From assembly GCA_031180805.1 (NCBI GenBank), contig JAPSLL010000003.1, forward strand, positions 27,204-91,203: a stretch of 64,000 nucleotides of DNA. Direction: 5' to 3'. The stretch comes from Bacillus sp. (in: firmicutes). GTDB lineage: Bacteria; Bacillota; Bacilli; Bacillales; Bacillaceae. Positions 27,794-35,781 of the stretch are shown here, in pieces. The position numbers and the translations under genes are program-made. Below the pieces are notes generated by a model. It was not told the origin of the DNA and did not search any database. It saw only the letters and a program-made list of their open reading frames with translations. Positions within the stretch are counted from its first letter, which is position 1; every line of letters starts with the position of its first letter.

Positions 27794-27822
27794 TTACCTT
27801 TCTGAGAATTACCTAATATAAT
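27794..27822 (+). promoter_or_regulatory. Putative promoter of the J-domain-like gene
   Basis: A consensus -10 TATAAT (27817-27822) with a weak -35 TTACCT (27794-27799) at exactly 17 bases, about 80 bases before the GTG start. Confidence 0.5.
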
Positions 27823-27901
27823 ACATATATAGATTTAACAAGCTATTTAAATACAATCAACACTGAATGAACAACAATAGGCAGAAGGAGTGAACATTTT
27901 C

Positions 27902-28753
27902 GTGGACATAAACGAAGCATATAAAATATTGGGAGTTTCCGAGACTGCTAGTGATGAAGAAGTTGAAAAGCAATATATGGTTTGGGTAAGACGAAATCGC
28001 GCTCTATTAACTGAGCAAGCTTCAAATAATGATCTAAACATGGATGAAATTACGACAGCTTACAATACAATTAAAACCTTTAGACAATATGGTTCGGTTA
28101 CACCTGTTGAAGAACAGAGCTTTAAGAAAAAGGTAGGGCATTTCTTTTATTATTACAAGCTTCATATCGTTGGTGTTCTCGTTCTCTTAGCAGTTTTAGG
28201 TTCAATCATCTTTACAATTGTTGAAAATTACCAGGAAAAGAAGGCATTAGAAAATCTTCCACCTGAAAACGTACGCGTCTTATTACTAGGAGAGTATTTT
28301 AATATTAGCAATGAAACAACACCTGTTGCGGACAATATTTTAGCGCAATTTCCTGATTGGGAACGAGTCACAGTCAACTTGAACTACTCACCTTTAACGG
28401 TTAATGATTCAATGGATATTGCGAGTCAGCAAAAAAGTGTCGTTACTCTTGTTGAGGACAATTCAGATATCTTCTTAATGGATTACGCTAATTATGAACG
28501 GCTCGTTGCAGCAGATGTATTTCAGCCTATCGATCAGGTTGACCCTTCGATAAAAGAAGCTGTAGATAGTAGCAAGCTTGTATTTAGCAGTACTGAAGAG
28601 GACAAAACAGAGCAATTATACGGCATCATCATTGAAGACATGAGCATCTTCAAAGGATTTGATATGAAGAAAACACAAATAGTTGCTGCTATTAAAAAAG
28701 GTGCAGAAAACAAGGAAAATGCGATAGAGTTAATGAAGAAACTAGCAAAATAA
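27902..28753 (+). CDS. Membrane protein with N-terminal J-domain-like segment
   Basis: A protein of about 283 residues. It begins DINEAYKILGVSETASDEEVEKQYMVWVRRNR, matching helices I and II of a DnaJ domain, and DEITTAYNTIKTF resembles helix IV. The HPD tripeptide needed to stimulate DnaK is absent. One transmembrane helix (LHIVGVLVLLAVLGSIIFTIV, near residue 100) is followed by an extracytoplasmic region of about 160 residues, with VRVLLLGEY and SDIFLMDYANYERLVAADVFQPI, which looks like a degenerate solute-binding-protein lobe. The GTG at 27902 suits the AGAAGGAG site; a GTG at 27890 would overlap it. It is one of only three plus-strand genes. Function unknown. Confidence 0.8.
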   Translation: MDINEAYKILGVSETASDEEVEKQYMVWVRRNRALLTEQASNNDLNMDEITTAYNTIKTFRQYGSVTPVEEQSFKKKVGHFFYYYKLHIVGVLVLLAVLGSIIFTIVENYQEKKALENLPPENVRVLLLGEYFNISNETTPVADNILAQFPDWERVTVNLNYSPLTVNDSMDIASQQKSVVTLVEDNSDIFLMDYANYERLVAADVFQPIDQVDPSIKEAVDSSKLVFSSTEEDKTEQLYGIIIEDMSIFKGFDMKKTQIVAAIKKGAENKENAIELMKKLAK

Positions 28754-28767
28754 CTTGAGCTAGATTA

Positions 28768-28822
28768 CATGAGAAGCAGAAAGAGGATGACTCAAAGAGC
28801 CAGCCTCTTTCTGCTTCTCATG
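28768..28822. terminator. Bidirectional terminator between convergent genes
   Basis: A perfect 19-bp stem, CATGAGAAGCAGAAAGAGG and its complement, encloses a 17-base loop. It lies between the J-domain gene (plus) and the GH26 gene (minus), and its right arm covers the GH26 stop codon. Confidence 0.85.
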
Positions 28823-30209
28823 ATTCTTTTAAACTTACACTTTGTAAATCTTCAAGGGTGAGACAATACGGATGATCGTACACCTTTTTCAGCTGCTCTT
28901 CACTAGTGCTTAATCCGTTATAAACAAAATCTCCGTACCATGGCATATACCATAACCAAGGTGTCCGGCTTTCAATGAGCTTTTCCGGATCTGGAATCGG
29001 TCCGTTTTCTGTTAAGGCAATTGGTTTTTGATTTTTTATTAGTGCTTGAAGGTGATCAAATTGGCATTTTAACGGTCCATACTCACCATTAGGAACATAT
29101 GTATCAACACCTGCAATATCTACATAATCATCTCCTGGGTACCATTCTTTATTCGGTGCATTCCAAACCCAAATTAAATGGTCTAACTGATGAACCTTTG
29201 TAAACCGCTCAAACATCCATTTATAAAGACTTTTATAGGCTTCCGGGCCACTCGCTCCCCACCAAAACCATCCTCCATCAGCTTCATGAAGTGGTCTCCA
29301 TAGGACAGGTACATTGGCGTCCTTTAATTTCTTTAGCTGCAAAGCAATTTCATCCATATCTGAAAGCAATGCTTCATATTCAGTAGTACCGGGAATAAGT
29401 GCTTTATTTAAGTCAAATTGCGTATTTTCAGTATAAAACGTTTTATCCTTCCCTCCAGTAGGTGCATACCAATGCCAGCAAAACGTTACGATCCCATTAA
29501 ATCTTGTTGACCATTCAATAGCACTTTCAATCGATCCTTTATTTTCTTCAATTTCAATTAATTTATGATCTGTAGGTTTATCTGTATCCGTCATAAAGGA
29601 ATAGCTTAGTAGGTCAAATCCTCTTAAAGCTGGCAGCTTTCCAGTTACCTTCTTAATATGATCTAATTCTGGTCCATTGGCAGCTGCTGTATGCTGACCT
29701 GTAATGATTTTTTGACCATATATTTCACGAAAGAAATTCATTAACTTTTTTGCACTTGCAGATGATTCCTTATTCACTAGCTGAAATGTTGGGGTGTAGT
29801 GATTGGTAGGTGGTGTAGACGTGATAATGAAGCTATCTATATCCACTCCACCCCAGCCTTTAACAATTTTTATAGAATGAATCCCTTTCGTAAAAAAGAG
29901 CGTGCATATCTCTAATTCTTCGAAGCTAATCGTTTTTTCAGATATAAATTGTCCATAGCAATCACCATCAATGTAAAGAAAATTTCTCTTTTCCCCTTTG
30001 ATTGAAGCAAGTCTAATGAAAAGCTTATATGGACCATCATTAGGAATGTCTGCTTTAACCTCAAGACTATCTCCTTCATTCAGTAGACCTGAAACATAGC
30101 CTTTTCCCGAAAAACCTGATAATGAAGTTGAGATATATCCTCCTGATAAACTTCCTTCTTCTGCCTGAAAAATCATTTTTACATTATGACTAGTCTCGAT
30201 ATTGCTCAT
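28818..30209 (-). CDS. Cytoplasmic GH26 beta-mannanase/mannosidase with N-terminal CBM35-like domain
   Basis: A 463-residue glycoside hydrolase. Residues about 12-131 form a beta-sandwich of CBM35/CBM6 type (FQAEEGSLSGGYIS, NEGDSLEVKADIPNDGPYKLFIRLA, GVDIDSFIIT). The GH26 domain follows with ITGQHTAA, acid/base Glu309 in WRPLHEADGGWFWW, and nucleophile Glu401 in IALTENGPIPDP. GH26 enzymes are mostly beta-mannanases or mannobiose-releasing enzymes. There is no signal peptide, so it should act on imported manno-oligosaccharides. It is downstream of the lplA-type lipoprotein at 30358 in the same direction, supporting a mannan-derived ligand for that transporter. Substrate specificity is inferred. 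Confidence 0.9.
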   Translation of the reverse strand: MSNIETSHNVKMIFQAEEGSLSGGYISTSLSGFSGKGYVSGLLNEGDSLEVKADIPNDGPYKLFIRLASIKGEKRNFLYIDGDCYGQFISEKTISFEELEICTLFFTKGIHSIKIVKGWGGVDIDSFIITSTPPTNHYTPTFQLVNKESSASAKKLMNFFREIYGQKIITGQHTAAANGPELDHIKKVTGKLPALRGFDLLSYSFMTDTDKPTDHKLIEIEENKGSIESAIEWSTRFNGIVTFCWHWYAPTGGKDKTFYTENTQFDLNKALIPGTTEYEALLSDMDEIALQLKKLKDANVPVLWRPLHEADGGWFWWGASGPEAYKSLYKWMFERFTKVHQLDHLIWVWNAPNKEWYPGDDYVDIAGVDTYVPNGEYGPLKCQFDHLQALIKNQKPIALTENGPIPDPEKLIESRTPWLWYMPWYGDFVYNGLSTSEEQLKKVYDHPYCLTLEDLQSVSLKES

Positions 30210-30315
30210 TTTCTCACCTCTATATTAGATAGGCTGTTTTCTCATCCTTTGCTTCTCTATTCAGTTGGAACAAACTTCTGCAATCTTTATTCAAAATCAC
30301 CATTCGATAAATTGA

Positions 30316-30343
30316 GAAAGGGTTCCAAAATAAGAACCCTTTC
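30316..30343. terminator. Hairpin between the binding-lipoprotein gene and GH26
   Basis: GAAAGGGTTC/GAACCCTTTC, a perfect 10-bp stem, begins 15 bases after the lipoprotein stop. Its T-run on the minus strand is poor, so partial read-through into the GH26 gene is likely. Confidence 0.5.
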
Positions 30344-30357
30344 AAAAAAACATCTGC

Positions 30358-32034
30358 TTACTCATTCCATAATTCAACAGTATCTTTAACAATTTTCGAA
30401 AATTCCTCTTCTGCTTCCTCGACTCCTGCTTTATCTAAATCCTTCATATACTTCTCCCATACATCATCAAATTCATTTGGATCAGCCAATATCGCTTCAG
30501 GTATCCGCTTAAATGTAATATCTAGCATCCGTTGATTTGCTACCTCAAGCTTTGAGCCAGCTGGAATTGCTAAGTTATAAGCTGCTCCCCAAGGCTTAAC
30601 TGGAAAATCATCTGCACTTGGATATAAGTCCTTCCAAAGCTCAACACCATAATTTTTTAACACTTCTTTTTCTACATCTGTTAAACCTTCAATCGCAAGC
30701 TCACGGGTATTCACGGTAAAGGTTTGCCCTGTTGAATCAAGTGCACCATCACCATATCGTGGTGCAAATCGTTGGAAGTTATAGCCAATACCTGTTTTCT
30801 TTAAATAATCTTTGTCGTTTCTCCGCTTTTCCCATTCCTCTTCAGGGATAACACGCTTACCATCAACAACTTCATGGTGAACACCTTCGATACCCCAGTT
30901 AAGCATAATCTGTGTTTCTTCTGATACTAGATAATCAAGAAATTTAATTGCACGAACTGGATCTTCACAATCAACTGTAATTCCAATTCCCCAGCCAACC
31001 TGGAAGCCATTGCTTTGATAAGCGTGATGCTTGAATTCTTCACTTAATGTAATTGGGTAGAAACCGTACATTCTTTCAAGTTTACCTGCATCACGTAAGG
31101 CATTTTGCGCATCATAAATCATGTAATCTGGAGCAATCGTTGCTAGCACACGGCCAGATGACATTTTCGCTAACCATTGATCTTCTTTTTGAACAAATGA
31201 TTCCGGATCTAATAATCCTTCTGCGTTCATATGGTTATACCATTTAAAGACCTCTTTTTCCTCTGGACGACGGTAATGTAATGTCGCCTCAAATGTTTCA
31301 GGATCAATATAATATTCGCCATCATCAGATGCACCTGTAAACATAAATCCGCTATTCAATGTAGAGGCTTGGAAGCGCCAGCCATCTGTTTGTAAGGTTA
31401 ATGGAATTGTCGGCTGACCATCTATCTCAGGGTGTTTTTTAGAATATTCTCTTAACGCATTTTCCAAATCCTCTAACGTTTTCATTTCAGGATAACCAAG
31501 CTCTCTTACAACATCATGCTGCACAAGTGCTGCAAAGCCAGGTGTCATTGGTTGATTATCAATTGCTGTGTTAGGTAAAACATAAATGGATGGGTCTTCT
31601 TTACTCCATTTTAAACGGTCAATTTCATCACCAAGCATTTTTTTAATATTAGGCGCATGCTCCTCAATTAATGGTGCTAGGTCGATTAATGCCCCTGCTT
31701 CAACTAGCTGGCTTGCCCCTTTTGAAGTAATCAAGTCTGGATATTCACCGCTAGCAACCATTAATGGGATCTTTGTTTGACCGCCATCAATATCAAATTC
31801 TGGATCAAGTGTTACCCCAGTGTCCTCAGTAATCTTTTTTCCTATTGGGCTTTCCATGTTCTCCCAATCATTATTTGCATCTGAATCAAAGACCGTAAAC
31901 GTAATCGGTGTCCCTTCATCAGATGTCTTTTTAGGCTTTGTTGAAGCATCCTCACTCGAATCTTTACAAGCAACCATAACTGTCATAAGGACCGCGAAAA
32001 CCAGAAAGCTAAATAGTTTGTTTAAAGGCTTCAC
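30358..32034 (-). CDS. LplA-type oligosaccharide-binding lipoprotein, module A
   Basis: A 558-residue solute-binding lipoprotein of the LplA/YtcQ group, with lipobox MVAC and lipidated Cys23. Characteristic segments are ESPIGKKITEDTGVTLDPEF, WSKEDPSIYVLPNTAI and CEDPVRAIKFLDYLVSEE. It starts with GTG after an AAGGGGAGG site. The large size is typical of binding proteins for plant-polysaccharide oligosaccharides paired with LplB/LplC permeases and YesMN regulators. It is a close paralogue of the lipoprotein at 38931-40601 along its whole length. The following GH26 gene suggests a mannan-type ligand for this copy. Confidence 0.93.
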   Translation of the reverse strand: MKPLNKLFSFLVFAVLMTVMVACKDSSEDASTKPKKTSDEGTPITFTVFDSDANNDWENMESPIGKKITEDTGVTLDPEFDIDGGQTKIPLMVASGEYPDLITSKGASQLVEAGALIDLAPLIEEHAPNIKKMLGDEIDRLKWSKEDPSIYVLPNTAIDNQPMTPGFAALVQHDVVRELGYPEMKTLEDLENALREYSKKHPEIDGQPTIPLTLQTDGWRFQASTLNSGFMFTGASDDGEYYIDPETFEATLHYRRPEEKEVFKWYNHMNAEGLLDPESFVQKEDQWLAKMSSGRVLATIAPDYMIYDAQNALRDAGKLERMYGFYPITLSEEFKHHAYQSNGFQVGWGIGITVDCEDPVRAIKFLDYLVSEETQIMLNWGIEGVHHEVVDGKRVIPEEEWEKRRNDKDYLKKTGIGYNFQRFAPRYGDGALDSTGQTFTVNTRELAIEGLTDVEKEVLKNYGVELWKDLYPSADDFPVKPWGAAYNLAIPAGSKLEVANQRMLDITFKRIPEAILADPNEFDDVWEKYMKDLDKAGVEEAEEEFSKIVKDTVELWNE

Positions 32035-32107
32035 TTAAGAATTCCTCCCCTTTTATATGCACTGATTTATTGTATAAACAGCCTAAGCTGTTGACACCAA
32101 CATATGA

Positions 32108-33013
32108 TTATTGTTTAACAGCACCTAATGTCATCCCTTGGATAAAATATCTTTGAACGAATGGATATACCATCATAATTGGAATAACAGTTACCATCGT
32201 AATCGCCATTTTTATTGAATCTGGTGATACATGATTACTCTCAGCTTCGTTTGGCTTCATTTGACTTGCATCAATATTACCGCCAACTGTTGTATTATCA
32301 AGAATCTTCATTAACTCGTACTGTAACGTTGTTAGGCTTTCATTCATGCTGTTATATAAATACGTATCAAACCAGCTATTCCATTGTCCGACTGCAACAA
32401 ACAGTGCAATGGTTGCTAATACTGGCTTACAAAGCGGTAAGATAATCCGATAAAAAATCGTAAAATCATTTGCCCCATCCATTTTTGCTGATTCCTGAAG
32501 TGAAAAAGGGATCCCATCCATAAATGAACGAATAATGATAATGTTAAACGCACTTACTAACCCAGGTAGAATATAAACCCAAAATGAATTCATTAACCCT
32601 AAATCACGAATAAGCATATACCCAGGAATAAGACCACCTGAAAAATACATCGTTAACACAATGAATGTTGAGACAAATTTTCTCCCCTGAAAATCAGCAC
32701 GGCTCAATGTAAATGCGACCATCGCCTGTGCAAATACTCCAATCACTGTTCCGATAACAGTCCGTAATACAGAGTTCATAAAACCTGTAACAAGATTGTC
32801 GTATTTTGCAATTTCCAAATAATTATTGAATGTAAATTCACGAGGCCAAATATGAATGCCACCTCGAACCGTATCTGTTGAATCATTTAACGAAATCGCA
32901 AGTACATTCAAAAAGGGATAAAGCGTAACAATCATAATAACTGTCAGCAATGTATAGTTAAGGAAATCAAACAAAAAATCTTTACTTAAACGTTTCGTTC
33001 CGACTCTATTCAT
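32108..33013 (-). CDS. LplC/YtcP-type ABC permease, module A
   Basis: A 301-residue permease with six transmembrane segments. It has the LplC start LYPFLNVLAISLNDSTDTVRGG, the ATPase loop FSLQESAKMDGANDFTIFYRIILPLCKP and the ending FIQGMTLGAVKQ. It pairs with the LplB-type permease upstream (12-base gap) and the lipoprotein downstream. The equivalent gene in module B (40751-41662) is nearly the same in length and sequence pattern. It uses an ATPase not encoded here. Confidence 0.94.
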   Translation of the reverse strand: MNRVGTKRLSKDFLFDFLNYTLLTVIMIVTLYPFLNVLAISLNDSTDTVRGGIHIWPREFTFNNYLEIAKYDNLVTGFMNSVLRTVIGTVIGVFAQAMVAFTLSRADFQGRKFVSTFIVLTMYFSGGLIPGYMLIRDLGLMNSFWVYILPGLVSAFNIIIIRSFMDGIPFSLQESAKMDGANDFTIFYRIILPLCKPVLATIALFVAVGQWNSWFDTYLYNSMNESLTTLQYELMKILDNTTVGGNIDASQMKPNEAESNHVSPDSIKMAITMVTVIPIMMVYPFVQRYFIQGMTLGAVKQ

Positions 33014-33025
33014 TCTTCCAACCTC

Positions 33026-33997
33026 CTACATGACACTTTGATTTGAAAAACGCTTAAATATTCCATTTGCAAGGAATAATAAAGTAATACTTACGACAGA
33101 ATTAAAAATCCCGATTGCAGTACCGTACGAGAATTGACCTAAGCCAATCCCATAGTTAAGCGCATACAAATCTAGCACCTCGGAGTAATCAACAACTAGA
33201 GAATTTCCTAATAGCATTTGCTTTTCAAAGCCAATGCTAACTAAATGTCCAATATTTAAAATAAGAACAACTAAAATCGTCGGTCTAATCCCTGGTAATG
33301 TCACATGCCAAATTCTTCTTAATCTTCCAGCACCATCTACCTTTGCTGCCTCATATAGCTGAGGATCAAGGCCTGCAATGGCAGCTAAAAAAATAATCGC
33401 ATTCCAGCCCATTTCCTTCCATAAATCTGAGACAGTTACAATCCCCCAAAACCATGTTTCCTGTGCCATAAATTGAAACGGTTCATCTATAATACCTAAG
33501 CCTAGTAAAATATCATTCACAATTCCGCCATCAGTAGAGAGCACCTTTGTCACGATCCCTGCTACAACTACCCATGATACAAAGTGTGGTAAATACGTAA
33601 CAGTTTGTACTGTCCGTTTAAAAACCGAATGCCTCACTTCATTTAGTAATATGGCAAAAATAATTGGGACAGTGAATCCAACGATTAATCCTAATAAACT
33701 CATCGCCAATGTATTTCGTAGAGCCATATAAAAACGTTCATCGGTAAATAATTGAATAAAATGCTCAAAACCAACCCATTCCTGTTCAAGAAATGCCTTT
33801 CCCGGTCTAAAATTTTGAAAGGCCATTGTCCATCCCCAAAGTGGCAAGTAATTAAAAACGAATACTAATGCAACAAAAGGAAGTGACATCATATATAAGA
33901 TTTTCTGACTTGCAAATACCTTCCAAAAACTGCGCTTTTTTACCCTTTCCGTCGCAACAGCGTCAACTGGAAACGCTTTCTGTTTTTGTAACTCCAT
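33026..33997 (-). CDS. LplB-type ABC permease, module A
   Basis: Permease of about 323 residues of the LplB/YtePQ group. Typical segments are FNYLPLWGWTMAFQNFRPG near the first helix, SYG/DLWKEMGWNAIIFLAAIAGLDPQLYEAAKVDGAG (ATPase-coupling loop) and LGNSLVVDYSEVLDLYALNYGI. The frame is open 69 bases upstream of the chosen ATG (33997), but the AAGGAGGGGG site fits MELQKQKAF. It is the first gene of the module-A transporter, with a cre-like site about 90 bases upstream. Confidence 0.93.
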   Translation of the reverse strand: MELQKQKAFPVDAVATERVKKRSFWKVFASQKILYMMSLPFVALVFVFNYLPLWGWTMAFQNFRPGKAFLEQEWVGFEHFIQLFTDERFYMALRNTLAMSLLGLIVGFTVPIIFAILLNEVRHSVFKRTVQTVTYLPHFVSWVVVAGIVTKVLSTDGGIVNDILLGLGIIDEPFQFMAQETWFWGIVTVSDLWKEMGWNAIIFLAAIAGLDPQLYEAAKVDGAGRLRRIWHVTLPGIRPTILVVLILNIGHLVSIGFEKQMLLGNSLVVDYSEVLDLYALNYGIGLGQFSYGTAIGIFNSVVSITLLFLANGIFKRFSNQSVM

Positions 33998-34083
33998 ATA
34001 TCCCCCTCCTTGTAACTTTATTGTATTTAAATTATTACTTAAAAAATACCTAACTATTGTCACCAAAAATCATACAAAAATTT

Positions 34084-34097
34084 AGAAAACGCTTACA
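34084..34097 (-). promoter_or_regulatory. Putative CcpA cre site before module-A transporter genes
   Basis: AGAAAACGCTTACA (same core on either strand) matches the cre consensus TGWAARCGYTWNCW at 13 of 14 positions. Its place upstream of the LplB-type gene suggests carbon catabolite repression. Confidence 0.55.
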
Positions 34098-34191
34098 AAA
34101 TAATTGTACTTTTTTCTATTATAGAAATTTTAATAGCTGTACATTGCACTAAATCTAGAATTCACCAATGATAACCATTTTCCACTAACAA

Positions 34192-34222
34192 AAAAGTGTC
34201 AGATGAAAACACCGACACTTTT
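34192..34222 (-). terminator. Terminator after module-A response regulator
   Basis: Stem AAAAGTGTC/GACACTTTT with an A-run on the left, 11 bases after the response-regulator stop. It separates the sensor pair from the transporter genes, so the transporter needs its own promoter. Confidence 0.85.
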
Positions 34223-34232
34223 GCTTTATCGA

Positions 34233-35780
34233 TTAAGCCTTATCTATTTGATGGTGCTTGCGAAATTTTGAAGGGGACATGCCTACATATTTTTTAAATT
34301 TACTATGAAAATAGTCAACGTTTGAAAAACCAATTCGTTCTGCAACTTGGTATACTTTAAGCCCCTGTAGCAATAATTTTTTCCCATTTTCAATTCGCAC
34401 TTTATCTAAATATGTGTTGAAATGCACACCTGTCTCGTTTTTAAAAATTTTCCCTAAATATCCACGATTATAGTTCAGTATTTCAGCTAATGTTTCTAAT
34501 TTAATATTTTTTTCATAATTGCTTTCAATTAAAATAATCATTTTTTTTACTAAAATATTCGAATCATTTACATCCATTTTTTCAATGATTTCTGATAGTA
34601 ATTCATTTACGAACAGTATAAGCTTACTGATATTTGGTTGCTTCTCAATTTCGAAAACCTTTGATAACACATTGCCTATCGTTTCACGTATATCCTGATA
34701 AACATACATAAGCTTGTTTAATAATGAAGAAATGATTTGAATGAAATTCGTTTTCATTTCACTTTCTGAAGCATTCCTGTTTACGATCTGTTGGGCAATT
34801 TCTGTAAGGATTCGATTAATCGCTTGCTTATCTCCGATCTCCATCGCTAACAATAACTTATCAACGATTAATGGAAGATTAAGCTTTTCCTCTTCAGAAC
34901 ATGTATCCTTCTCTATTTCAAAAATCGGTTTTAATCGCTCATGTAATAGCACACCTTCCTGATAAAAAAATTGACGCTCCGCTATCGCTACAATTTTTTC
35001 AAATACCTCCTGAAGGCATTCCATATCATCAAATGATTCCGATATTGCTGCTGTAAAATTCGTCATATGTTCATGACAAATTTTTTGAACTTTAGCAAAG
35101 AGGTGCTCCTCCTGCCTTGCAAGCATATGTTCAGAATTGAGAAGAATTCCAATTTTCGAATCATACATGAATACGAATCCACTATTCGTTTGCTCAAAGT
35201 AATCGATAAATGTTTCTTTTATATCGCTCAAATAGTATATGTCTCCATAAGGTTTTACAAGGATCAGCTTATACATGTTCCATTTCATATCATGTTTAAG
35301 AAAATGATTTAGCTTTAAGCAGTTTACTCCTTTAATCGCATCAAGAAGGAGCGCTTCCTTTTTTTCTTGGATCATCTTCACCTTTAACTCTAAATATTCA
35401 TCATTCTCCTCAACCGCTTTTTCTACTTCCTGCAAATGGTGGATTAACTCATCCTCATCGATAGGCTTTAGCAAATACCCTTTCACATTATACTTCATTG
35501 CTTGTTGGGCAAATTCAAACTCAGCATGCCCGCTTAAAATGATGATTACAACCGAAGAATTCTGTTCTCGTATCCTACGAATAAGCTCAATTCCTGTAAT
35601 ACCTGGCATCATTATATCGACAATCATTACATCAGGTAAAAGTGTCTGAAATTTTTTTAAAGCATCGTTCCCATTTCTTGCAGTTCCAACGACTTCAAAC
35701 CCATATATTTCCCAAGGAATTAGGGTGACTAATCCTTGAAGGGTCGTTGGTTCATCATCGACAATCATCACCTTCAACAT
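34233..35780 (-). CDS. YesN-type response regulator with AraC output domain, module A
   Basis: A 515-residue regulator. The N-terminal receiver has acidic Asp9-Asp... in VMIVDDEPTTL, phospho-acceptor Asp55 in MIVDIMMPG, and the LLKPIDEDE lysine. A long middle region of about 270 residues follows. Two C-terminal AraC-type helix-turn-helix units are visible (NIKLETLAEILNYNRGYLGKIFK, VYQVAERIGFSNVDYFHSKFKKYVGMSPSKFRK). With the kinase just upstream (1-base gap) it forms a YesM/YesN pair that normally activates the adjacent oligosaccharide importer. It is paralogous to the regulator at 43099. Confidence 0.95.
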   Translation of the reverse strand: MLKVMIVDDEPTTLQGLVTLIPWEIYGFEVVGTARNGNDALKKFQTLLPDVMIVDIMMPGITGIELIRRIREQNSSVVIIILSGHAEFEFAQQAMKYNVKGYLLKPIDEDELIHHLQEVEKAVEENDEYLELKVKMIQEKKEALLLDAIKGVNCLKLNHFLKHDMKWNMYKLILVKPYGDIYYLSDIKETFIDYFEQTNSGFVFMYDSKIGILLNSEHMLARQEEHLFAKVQKICHEHMTNFTAAISESFDDMECLQEVFEKIVAIAERQFFYQEGVLLHERLKPIFEIEKDTCSEEEKLNLPLIVDKLLLAMEIGDKQAINRILTEIAQQIVNRNASESEMKTNFIQIISSLLNKLMYVYQDIRETIGNVLSKVFEIEKQPNISKLILFVNELLSEIIEKMDVNDSNILVKKMIILIESNYEKNIKLETLAEILNYNRGYLGKIFKNETGVHFNTYLDKVRIENGKKLLLQGLKVYQVAERIGFSNVDYFHSKFKKYVGMSPSKFRKHHQIDKA

Positions 35781-35781
35781 T

